Shown piece after piece: positions 8,446 to 14,885 of a stretch of DNA of 32,719 nt. A program made the translations under genes and the position numbers. Source of the DNA: DASSCW01 sp036556695 (GTDB lineage: Bacteria > Chloroflexota > Limnocylindria > QHBO01). The stretch is from assembly GCA_036556695.1 (NCBI GenBank), contig DATBIY010000051.1, positions 1-32,719 on the forward strand, written 5' to 3'. How positions within the stretch are numbered: the stretch's first letter is position 1; every line of letters starts with the position of its first letter. The notes under the pieces were generated by a model. The model was not told the origin of the DNA. It searched no databases and was given only the letters and a program-made list of their open reading frames with translations.

Positions 8446-9558
8446 CTAGATCCCCGGCTGGACCGATAGCGCCGAGAACGCCTCCGTCCGACCGATGGGC
8501 CCTTCCTTCGCCGCCCGCAGGGCGCTCTGCGCCTGCTGCATCACGTCGCCGGTGCCCTCGCGGTACTCGACCACGCCGGCGGCGGGGTTGGCGTGGGCGG
8601 GCGCGCCATCGGCAGTCGTCCCGAAGGCCGGGGCGGCCAGGCGGCTGCGCAGGCCCTCGACGATGGCCACCGCCTGCGCCTCGTTGGTATCGGGCATGAC
8701 GATCGCGAACACGGTGCCGTACAGCCGCGCCACGATGTCCTCCGGGCGGACGTGGCCGTCCAGCAGGGTGGCGATACGACGCATGGCCTCTGTGCGCACG
8801 CGCGGCATGAGATCGTCCAGCGCCCCCTCGTGGTTGACGTCGATGAGCGCCACCGCCGTCGACTGGCGGCTCCGCACGCTGCGGTTCATCTCCTGGGCCA
8901 GCCGGTACGCGAAGTAGGAATCGTTGAAGGCCCACGTCTCCGGATCGACGATGTCACGCAGCCCGGCCCGGGCCGGCGGCTGGATGAGATGCGAGGCCAC
9001 CGCCAGACCGACACCCAGCAGCAGGCCGCCGGCGATGCCCAACGCCAGGTTGAGCGGGACGTCAGGCGAGACCGGCCGGCTCGGAACGCCGGCGGGGTCG
9101 AGCACTGTGACCGCGAAGATGCGGTAGTTCTCGTCGACGTAATCAACCAGCGACTCGGCCACCGCGTTGGCATATGACGCTGCCAGGTCGGCATTGGGCG
9201 AGCTGGCGGTGATCTCCAGTAGCGTCGTCCCGGTCAGCAGCACGCTCTGCAGGTCGAGGTTGGCCTTGTCCTCGGCACTCAGGTCCAGCCGGCGCGCTGC
9301 CTCGGCCTGCACGGTCTGGCTGGAGCCGATCTGCGCATAGGTGTCGCTGATCTCGGACTGCCGGGAGATGATGGCCAGCGCGGACAGCGCGTCGTCCTGG
9401 ACGTCCAACGATGGCGCCACCACCAGCGTGGACGAGGCGCTGTAGAGAGGCTGCTGCACGACCGTGAGGCCGATGGCCGCAGCGACAGTCAGCACGAAGA
9501 TCGGCAGCACCAGCCACCAGCGGTTGACGATGACGTGGAAGAGAGTGCGAAGTTCCAA
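8446..9558 (-). CDS. Wzz-like chain-length protein with degenerate C-terminal GGDEF domain
   Basis: The protein has 370 residues. Residues 1-190 are Wzz-like: TM1 at about 14-34, an extracytoplasmic part starting VVQQPLYSASSTLVVAP, and TM2 at about 168-190 after a proline-containing stretch (PSRPVSPDVP). This class sets polysaccharide chain length. From about 208 to 350 the cytoplasmic tail follows the GGDEF fold: FNDSYFAYRLAQEM, ALIDVNHEG, RIATLLDGHVRPED and AAGVVEY. The GG(D/E)EF signature is replaced by YGTVF at 280-284, so cyclase activity is unlikely, but RxxD (RPED, 271-274) remains at I-site spacing. No tyrosine-kinase (BY-kinase) tail is seen. The start is TTG with AGGGG about ten bases upstream. 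The Wzz part is firm; the GGDEF call comes from motif order by eye. Confidence 0.78.
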   Translation of the reverse strand: MELRTLFHVIVNRWWLVLPIFVLTVAAAIGLTVVQQPLYSASSTLVVAPSLDVQDDALSALAIISRQSEISDTYAQIGSSQTVQAEAARRLDLSAEDKANLDLQSVLLTGTTLLEITASSPNADLAASYANAVAESLVDYVDENYRIFAVTVLDPAGVPSRPVSPDVPLNLALGIAGGLLLGVGLAVASHLIQPPARAGLRDIVDPETWAFNDSYFAYRLAQEMNRSVRSRQSTAVALIDVNHEGALDDLMPRVRTEAMRRIATLLDGHVRPEDIVARLYGTVFAIVMPDTNEAQAVAIVEGLRSRLAAPAFGTTADGAPAHANPAAGVVEYREGTGDVMQQAQSALRAAKEGPIGRTEAFSALSVQPGI

Positions 9559-9631
9559 GTCTGCGGCCCCTAGGATCGGCGAACGTGGATCATAGCGCGC
9601 CCGGGGCGCGACGCCGGGTGGTCCTGTCTGG

Positions 9632-10732
9632 CTATGTGCCCGAAGCGGTACGCGTCTCGGACTCGGTCACGATGCGCAGCGGGGTCAGGCCACCCCGATG
9701 GTCACCAGCCAGGTCAATCGGGTGCGATCCATCACGAGCCGATCGCGCGGCTGCCTCCAGGACGCGCACCGCGCGCAGGCCGGCGTCCCCATCCGCGGTT
9801 GGGGTGCCTCCGTGCTGGATGCATCGCACCAGCTCGTCGACCTCGACCGAGAGGGCCTCGCGGTCGTCCAGCCGCGGAGCAAGCACGTCGCCGGACCGAT
9901 ACTGGACCAGCTCGCTGTAGACCTTCTCCGGGTCGTCCTCCGGCGCGATGGTCACGCCCTTGTCGTAGATCAGCAGCTTCTCGGACGGCTGCATGTCGTC
10001 GTACACGATCATCTGCTTCGAGCCGCCGACGATCGTGCGGCGGATCTTCGCCGGCGCAAGCCAGTTGACGTGGACGTGACCCACCACGTCCGGCCCGTAG
10101 CGCATGGTGAGGTACGCGATGTTCTCCTTGCGGCTGCCGGCGTGTGCGGCGCCGACGGCGCTCACCTGGGTTGGCAGGATCCCGCCGAGCACGTAGTCGA
10201 TGATGCTGACGTCGTGCGGCGCCAGGTCCCAGATGACGTTCACGTCCGACTGGAAGACGCCGAGATTGATGCGCACGCTGTCGACGTAGAAGATATCGCC
10301 CAGCGCGCCGCTCGCCACCAGCTCGCGCATCATCCGCACTGCGCCGGTGTACACGAAGGTGTGGTCCACCGCCAGGATCACGCCGTGCCGCTTGGCCAGC
10401 TCGACGAGCTCCTCGGCCTCCTCGACCGATGTCGTCATCGGCTTCATGACCACCACGTGCTGGCCCGCCTCGATGGCGGCCTTGGCCAGCGGGTAGTGCG
10501 TCCGCGCAGGTGTGGCGACCACGACCACGTCAACCTCGGGAGAGCCGATGACGTCGGAGGTGTCGGTGGTGGCGTTCGGCACGCCGTACATGCGTGCCAC
10601 CCTCTGCGCTCGCTCCTGGACCGCGTCGCACACGATGCTGACCGTGGCCTCGTCGTGGTAGACGAAGTTGCGGATGAGGTTCGGTCCCCAGTACCCGCAG
10701 CCGATGACTCCGGCCCGAACGAGGTGGCTCAT
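9632..10732 (-). CDS. Gfo/Idh/MocA family NAD(P)-dependent sugar dehydrogenase
   Basis: The 366-residue product starts with a Rossmann fold (GVIGCGYWG at 8-16). It has the ATPARTHY strand-loop and a C-terminal alpha/beta domain with WDLAPHDVSIIDYVLGG at 168-184, where the Asp/His pair typical of the family sits. It resembles nucleotide-sugar 3-dehydrogenases such as WlbA/WbpB, which oxidise UDP-N-acetylglucosaminuronate on the way to amino-sugar acids. The usual EKP motif reads MKP at 96-98, keeping the catalytic-type lysine but losing the glutamate. The ATG at 10732 makes an ATGA overlap with the sugar transferase. It probably supplies a modified sugar nucleotide; the exact substrate is inferred only from context. 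Confidence 0.82.
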   Translation of the reverse strand: MSHLVRAGVIGCGYWGPNLIRNFVYHDEATVSIVCDAVQERAQRVARMYGVPNATTDTSDVIGSPEVDVVVVATPARTHYPLAKAAIEAGQHVVVMKPMTTSVEEAEELVELAKRHGVILAVDHTFVYTGAVRMMRELVASGALGDIFYVDSVRINLGVFQSDVNVIWDLAPHDVSIIDYVLGGILPTQVSAVGAAHAGSRKENIAYLTMRYGPDVVGHVHVNWLAPAKIRRTIVGGSKQMIVYDDMQPSEKLLIYDKGVTIAPEDDPEKVYSELVQYRSGDVLAPRLDDREALSVEVDELVRCIQHGGTPTADGDAGLRAVRVLEAAARSARDGSHPIDLAGDHRGGLTPLRIVTESETRTASGT

Positions 10733-11454
10733 TCTGCGCCACCCGCGTCGACGAGCATGACCCAGGGGGTGCGCACCATGATCCAAAGGTCGCGGCGCAG
10801 GCTCCAGCCATTGATGTACTCGAGGTCGAGCCTGCACATCTCGCCGAAGCTCAGCCGGTTCCGGCCGGACACCTGCCACAGGCCGGTGATGCCGGGCCGG
10901 ACGGAGAGGCGCGCCATCTGCCAGGGCTCGTAGTTCTCGACTTCGTAGCGCAGCGGCGGACGCGGGCCGACGATCGACATGTCGCCGCGCAGCACGTTGA
11001 TCAGCTGTGGGATCTCATCCAGGGAGAGCTTGCGCAGGATGCGCCCGATCGCCGTCACCCGGACGTCGCGCGGCAGCTTGTAGGCGGCGCCGTCCTCCAT
11101 GATCAGCGAGCCCAGGATGTAGCTGGTCACGAACGCGCGGTGCACCTCGTCGGAGGTGTTGACCCGCATCGTGCGGAACTTGTAGACAGTGAACGGCTTG
11201 CCGCCGACGCCGATGCGCTCCTGGCGGAAGATGACGGGGCCGCGCGAGGTCAGCTTGATGAGGAGGCTGCACAGCAGCCATAGCGGGCTGAACGCGACGA
11301 GCAGGAACAGCGCCAGGCCCACGTCCAGCGCGCGCTTTCGCCACGAGGTCAGTGCTGCCGGCGCCGTGTCGCTGGCCGGAAAATCAACCACCGGCAGCAC
11401 CGGCAGCATTGCGGCCTGCAATGCCTCGCTGCGGTGCTGGATGCTATCAGCCAA
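10729..11454 (-). CDS. Initiating undecaprenyl-phosphate sugar phosphotransferase
   Basis: The 241-residue protein is the short, monofunctional form of the bacterial sugar transferase (PF02397-like). It has one membrane-embedded helix at about 44-66 followed by FRQERIG, KFRTM at 92-96, LDEIPQLINVLRGDMS at 145-160, VGPRP at 162-166 and RPGITGLWQVSGR at 186-198. It lacks the multi-helix N-terminal half of WbaP/WcaJ. It moves a sugar phosphate from a nucleotide sugar to the lipid carrier, the first step of repeat-unit assembly. The start is TTG at 11454, chosen because GGGGGAGG lies 8 bases upstream. The ATGA overlap with the dehydrogenase gene marks it as first gene of the tightly linked assembly block. 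Confidence 0.9.
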   Translation of the reverse strand: MADSIQHRSEALQAAMLPVLPVVDFPASDTAPAALTSWRKRALDVGLALFLLVAFSPLWLLCSLLIKLTSRGPVIFRQERIGVGGKPFTVYKFRTMRVNTSDEVHRAFVTSYILGSLIMEDGAAYKLPRDVRVTAIGRILRKLSLDEIPQLINVLRGDMSIVGPRPPLRYEVENYEPWQMARLSVRPGITGLWQVSGRNRLSFGEMCRLDLEYINGWSLRRDLWIMVRTPWVMLVDAGGAE

Positions 11455-11469
11455 GGTCCCTGCCTCCCC

Positions 11470-11513
11470 CTCGCGTAAAGAGTGAGATAAGTCCGCGATA
11501 AGCGCCGAGTAAG
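11470..11513 (-). repeat. Four CTT-rich direct repeats at exact 11-bp spacing
   Basis: Read on the minus strand, units CTTACTC, CTTATCG, CTTATCT and CTTTACG begin at 11513, 11502, 11491 and 11480, each one helical turn apart. They lie in the 169-bp gap between the upstream sulfotransferase gene and the TTG start of the sugar transferase, and stop just before its GGGGGAGG ribosome site. Direct repeats of 11 bp are the usual layout for OmpR/PhoB-type response regulators. A weak -10-like TAATCT lies just upstream (11529-11524), so the array would sit in the early transcribed region. Binding is inferred, not shown. Confidence 0.5.
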
Positions 11514-11623
11514 CGGCCCCGAGAGATTAGAGCCCGACTTTGCCTGAACGAAGGCCAGTCCTGCAATAACTGGGCCCTTCGTACCGTTGCGCGGAGGCAA
11601 CTAACGGGACTTTGGAACTGGTT

Positions 11624-12541
11624 TCAGCGCATCCAGAGCGCGACGAAATCCCTTCCGAGCAGCTGTGACAGCTTTGCGGCCTCGGGCCGAAACGCATCTC
11701 GCAAGCGTTGTGCCGTCGCCTGCGGCACCGGCTGGCGACGGGCTGCCACGACGTTGAGATTCTTCGCTCGCTCGTACGCACCCCGCCGCAGGCGGGCGGG
11801 CACCACGTAGCGGAACGCCAGCCGCAGCGGCCGGGGCGGTCTGGCCAGGAAGTGGCGCAGCCACTCCGATCGAATCCGCCGGCTGGCGTTGATCGTCTCG
11901 AAAATGTCCGGGCGGAACGCGTCGGACACTCCCAGGAAGCGGAGCGTGTCGCGGTAGGCAGCGGCGGTATCGGCCGCAAAGTCGTCGAAGACGATGACGT
12001 GCACCCGATCGCGACCGAAAGCCGCGAAGTACCGTTCCAGCTGCTCGGCGTAGCGCGGCACGTCCAGGTACCTGAGGCCCTGCGGCAGGTGCGCGTGGGC
12101 CGGGATGCGTCGCCCGGCACGCCGGGCCGGCTCGGCGTCCAGCGCGGCAGTGAAGTCGGCAATGTCCTCGTTGCCGTTGGCCAGGTGCTCGCCGTGGAGC
12201 GCGGGCAGCATGTCGAGCGGGTTGCGCAGCATGGCGATGATGCGCGCGCGCGGGCTGAACGCTGCGATCTCGGCGGCCGCTGCCGTGGAGAAGAGGTACC
12301 AGACGTAGGCGGTGCCGACCAGTGCGCCGGCCGGAGCGCCGGCAAAGTACGCGAGGTACTCCTCGCGGCTCAGCGGCACGCGATCGCGGATCTCGAGGTC
12401 CGAGCCGAAGTAGCGCAGCTCCTTGCGCTCGGGCAGATACAGGTCGGGATGGGCGCGCAGGTACTCGTACATGGCCGTGGTCCCGGCCTTCGGCGCGCCG
12501 ACGACGTAGAAGTCCGGGACCCTGGCGCCGTGCGCCGTCAC
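11624..12541 (-). CDS. Sulfotransferase family protein
   Basis: The 305-residue protein has textbook sulfotransferase motifs: FYVVGAPKAGTTAMYEYL (nucleotide loop, 11-28) followed by HPDLYLPERKELRYF, and RIIAMLRNPLDMLPAL at 100-115 for 3'-phosphate binding. The arrangement matches the heparan-sulfate-type group (Sulfotransfer_1/3) that uses PAPS. The start is GTG at 12541, overlapping the stop of the receiver-like gene as GTGA. Longer upstream starts would run through that gene and are not credible. It is separated by 169 bp from the sugar transferase, so it could end the preceding transcript or belong to the polysaccharide locus. Substrate unknown. Confidence 0.87.
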   Translation of the reverse strand: MTAHGARVPDFYVVGAPKAGTTAMYEYLRAHPDLYLPERKELRYFGSDLEIRDRVPLSREEYLAYFAGAPAGALVGTAYVWYLFSTAAAAEIAAFSPRARIIAMLRNPLDMLPALHGEHLANGNEDIADFTAALDAEPARRAGRRIPAHAHLPQGLRYLDVPRYAEQLERYFAAFGRDRVHVIVFDDFAADTAAAYRDTLRFLGVSDAFRPDIFETINASRRIRSEWLRHFLARPPRPLRLAFRYVVPARLRRGAYERAKNLNVVAARRQPVPQATAQRLRDAFRPEAAKLSQLLGRDFVALWMR

Positions 12542-12915
12542 GGCTCCAACAGGGATGGCAACGAGGTGAACAGCCTGGAGCGGGCCATCATCGGCCCGAG
12601 GCCGGCGCCGCGCGCCTCGCGGTGTGCCTCCAGGTCGGTGTGCGGCCCGAACAGGAGGATGCGCGGTGCTGCATCCTCGGCCGATCGGCCGGCGGTGCCG
12701 CGCCAGGCCTGGAGCGCTGCGGCCCACCCCGGCTGCCGTTCGGCCCAGTCGACGATCACCACGGCGACCTCGCTCGGCGCTGGCAGATCGCCAGGCTGAT
12801 CGACCCGCCGCGTCACATACCCGGCGGCCTCGGCCGCGGCCACGATGCGTGAGGTGGTCATCAGGTCGCGAGCGACGATCGCGACCTGGCGTTGGTCAGT
12901 GGGGATTGCCGGCAC
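12538..12915 (-). CDS. Small receiver-like hypothetical protein
   Basis: The product is about 125 residues with alternating strands and helices resembling a response-regulator receiver: VAIVARDL, then VAVVIVDWAE with an Asp at the usual phospho-acceptor strand end, then RILLFGPHTD. The conserved lysine strand appears replaced by MMARSRL. There is no output domain, so it could be a stand-alone or degenerate receiver. The start is set at GTG 12915, overlapping the upstream gene by 20 bp; no strong ribosome site decides it. Its stop overlaps the sulfotransferase start as GTGA, tying their expression. The receiver call is a fold impression only. Confidence 0.55.
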   Translation of the reverse strand: MPAIPTDQRQVAIVARDLMTTSRIVAAAEAAGYVTRRVDQPGDLPAPSEVAVVIVDWAERQPGWAAALQAWRGTAGRSAEDAAPRILLFGPHTDLEAHREARGAGLGPMMARSRLFTSLPSLLEP

Positions 12916-13369
12916 GGTGGGCAGCTTCGTATGCCGGCTCCGTGCGGCGCGCGGTGGGGAGCTGTCCGTTGGCCTGCGGCCCGCTGCTCTGCGAGGCGTG
13001 GCCGCCGCTCGGCGACGGCTCGTGCGCGGCGAGCGGATGGCCGTTCGTCGCCGGCGACCAGCCATTACTGCCGTTGGCTTCCATCACGTAGCGCGCGATG
13101 CGCATGGGATAGATGCCAACCACCACCGGCGCACGGACCTCGACCGACAGCTCGACCCCCAGCTCGTCGCGGTTCCACAGCTCCTGCAGCTTGGTGGCCT
13201 CGCGCTCCGGCAGGCCGATCCAGGCAGCGGTTCCGTTGCAGTGGATCCTTGCCATGGCATCCGGATCATCCAGGCCGAAGCGCCGTCGCAGCTCGGCGAC
13301 GGTGACATATGGCCTCGATGTGATGAAGCGTCGCAGGCTGGAGGTGCTCGGGCGTTTGCTGCCGCTCAT
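12896..13369 (-). CDS. Hypothetical protein with basic N-terminal HTH-like segment
   Basis: The predicted protein has 157 residues. Residues 10-50 are basic and helical (LRRFITSRPYVTVAELRRRFGLDD) and could form a winged-helix-like unit. Residues 50-98 follow with strands (GVELSVEVRAPVVVGIYPMRI). The last 60 residues are low-complexity, rich in Asn, Gly, Ser and Pro, and probably disordered. The start is ATG at 13369; an earlier ATG at about 13386 is out of frame and closes at once. A TAGACT sequence at about 13411-13406 could be a -10 element, giving a promoter separate from the pentose phosphate operon. No family recognised. Confidence 0.6.
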   Translation of the reverse strand: MSGSKRPSTSSLRRFITSRPYVTVAELRRRFGLDDPDAMARIHCNGTAAWIGLPEREATKLQELWNRDELGVELSVEVRAPVVVGIYPMRIARYVMEANGSNGWSPATNGHPLAAHEPSPSGGHASQSSGPQANGQLPTARRTEPAYEAAHRAGNPH

Positions 13370-13442
13370 GTTCGCCGGGATCCCATGGTTGGCGCCGAGT
13401 CTACGCCGATCCCCGCCGAGACGCAGACGCGGCCAGGTGCCG

Positions 13443-13790
13443 TCAGCCGCGGCGCCCGTGCCCCCAGCCGCGGGCGCGCTCGACGGCACGCCGGATGAGG
13501 CGCTTTCCGGGAATGGGCTGGCGCGGCGGTCCATCGAGGTCATCGTCGGCGGGGTACTCGCGCAGTCCCAGGCGCGCCGCGGGCGCGCCGGCCATGGGCA
13601 GGATATCGGCGCCGTCGATGCGAATCGTCGGCGACCCGGGGAAGCCCAGCAGCTCGGCATCGGCCTGCGAGTTGACGGCCACCATCTGGATCGGCGTCTC
13701 GAAGGCGTCCTCGGTCAGCACCTCCACCAGATGCTGACGGGCGGTCATGTAGTTCGGATCGGAGTCGGTGTACAGCAGCTCGACGCGCAT
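13443..13790 (-). CDS. Thioredoxin-fold protein lacking the active-site cysteine
   Basis: The roughly 115-residue protein resembles the DF-family (seleno)protein/thioredoxin-like group: the opening MRVELLYTD, a helix, then the cis-proline signature LGFPGSPTIRIDGADILP. Members normally carry DGCPN or a selenocysteine right after the first strand. Here the segment reads DSDPNY, with Asp where the Cys or Sec should be, and no other cysteine in the protein, so a redox role is doubtful. The start is ATG 13790; GTG 13796 two codons upstream is equally possible. It lies 27 bp downstream of the small membrane protein gene, probably as the tail of the pentose phosphate transcript. Confidence 0.65.
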   Translation of the reverse strand: MRVELLYTDSDPNYMTARQHLVEVLTEDAFETPIQMVAVNSQADAELLGFPGSPTIRIDGADILPMAGAPAARLGLREYPADDDLDGPPRQPIPGKRLIRRAVERARGWGHGRRG

Positions 13791-13823
13791 CGGCACAAGG
13801 ATCGGTCCGGGAACCGGATCGGC

Positions 13824-14090
13824 TCAGGTGGTGGCGAAGAAGCCGACCAGCAGGGCGACGCTGGCGACCGCCAGGATTGCGGCCAGCACCAGGGCGCGAC
13901 GCTCGACGTTCGTGGGCCCCTCTCGCAGCGAGGCACTGCCCGGCGACACGGCACGGCCCCGCCAGGCAAGGTAGCGCTCGGCGTTCAGGTCGCGCGCCTC
14001 ACGCTGGCGGAAGGAGGTCCAGGCGGGCCAGCCGATGCGATACGCCGCCGCTCCACACGCGATGGCACCCAGCAGGAAAAGCCACGGCAT
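13824..14090 (-). CDS. Small membrane protein, two predicted helices
   Basis: The 88-residue protein has hydrophobic segments at about 1-17 (MPWLFLLGAIACGAAAY) and 66-86 (ALVLAAILAVASVALLVGFF), with a charged middle loop rich in Arg and Glu. No enzymatic motif is visible and no family was recognised. It begins 9 bp after the pgl stop and is followed 27 bp later by the thioredoxin-fold gene, so it is probably co-transcribed with the pentose phosphate genes. Coding is supported by spacing and by the clear transmembrane pattern. Confidence 0.6.
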   Translation of the reverse strand: MPWLFLLGAIACGAAAYRIGWPAWTSFRQREARDLNAERYLAWRGRAVSPGSASLREGPTNVERRALVLAAILAVASVALLVGFFATT

Positions 14091-14099
14091 GGTCGAAGC

Positions 14100-14885
14100 C
14101 TAGCCGCTCGCCGCCTGTCCGCGCGCCGGCTCGTCGGCCCCCGCCTGGCCGGGCACGGCGCCGCTCTCGCCGGCCGCCTCGCGATCGACGATCCAGGTGG
14201 TCATGGCCGCGTCAACCCCGGCGGCCGGCACCTCCTGACGTCCGGAGCGCACCGATGCCACGGCCTGCGCCTTGTCGGCGCCGGTGGCCACGAAGTCGAC
14301 CTGCCGCGCCGCGTTCAGGATCGGGTAGGTCAGCGTCAGCCGCCACGCATCGAGCCTCGGCACCCAGTTGGGCACAGCCAGCCGGTCCCGCTCGTGGAGC
14401 GCGGCAGTGTCGGGGAACAGCGAGGCGGTGTGCCCGTCGCTGCCCATGCCCAGCCACACGAGGTCGAACATCGGCAGGCCATCGGGCGAGGGCGGAACGA
14501 CGCGGCGCAGGAGCGCCTCATAGGCGTGGCATGCCGCGTCGAGGTCTGCCGCCTCGCCGAGCATGCGATGCACCTGTCCGGGGCGCACGCGCGGCAGGTA
14601 GTCGAGCAGCGCCGTGCGGGCGGTGTTGTAGTTCGACTCCGGGTGGCGTGCGGGGACGGCCCGCTCGTCGCCGAAGTAGAACTCGACCTTCGTCCAGTCC
14701 AGCTGCTGCACCCGCGGCGGCACCACCAGCAACGGGCAGACCATGAGCGGCGTCGAGCCGCCGGTGAGCACGAAATGAAATGTCCCCTGGCGCTCGATCG
14801 CCTCCTGGCCGATGGCCACCACGCGGTCGGCGGTCTCGCGCGCGACGGCACCCGCGTCCTCCAGGACGTGGAACTCGCGCGTCAC
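14100..14885 (-). CDS. pgl: 6-phosphogluconolactonase
   Basis: The 261-residue enzyme hydrolyses 6-phosphogluconolactone to 6-phosphogluconate, the second step of the oxidative pentose phosphate pathway. It is of the DevB/NagB-fold type: LTGGSTP at 40-46, FYFGDERAVP at 69-78, SNYNTAR at 84-90 and LGMGSDGHTASLFP at 145-158 are the family's binding and catalytic motifs. The start is GTG at 14885, overlapping the opcA stop as GTGA; longer frames upstream are only opcA read out of frame. It is last of the seven pentose phosphate genes. The final 25 residues (Ala, Gly, Gln-rich) look like a disordered tail. Confidence 0.92.
   Translation of the reverse strand: MTREFHVLEDAGAVARETADRVVAIGQEAIERQGTFHFVLTGGSTPLMVCPLLVVPPRVQQLDWTKVEFYFGDERAVPARHPESNYNTARTALLDYLPRVRPGQVHRMLGEAADLDAACHAYEALLRRVVPPSPDGLPMFDLVWLGMGSDGHTASLFPDTAALHERDRLAVPNWVPRLDAWRLTLTYPILNAARQVDFVATGADKAQAVASVRSGRQEVPAAGVDAAMTTWIVDREAAGESGAVPGQAGADEPARGQAASG

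Noticed and set aside
9596..9612. GC-rich palindrome between the dehydrogenase and Wzz-like genes as terminator
   Set aside because: It has seven-base arms with almost no loop and no T-run; the genes on both sides belong together and the next start has its own ribosome site.
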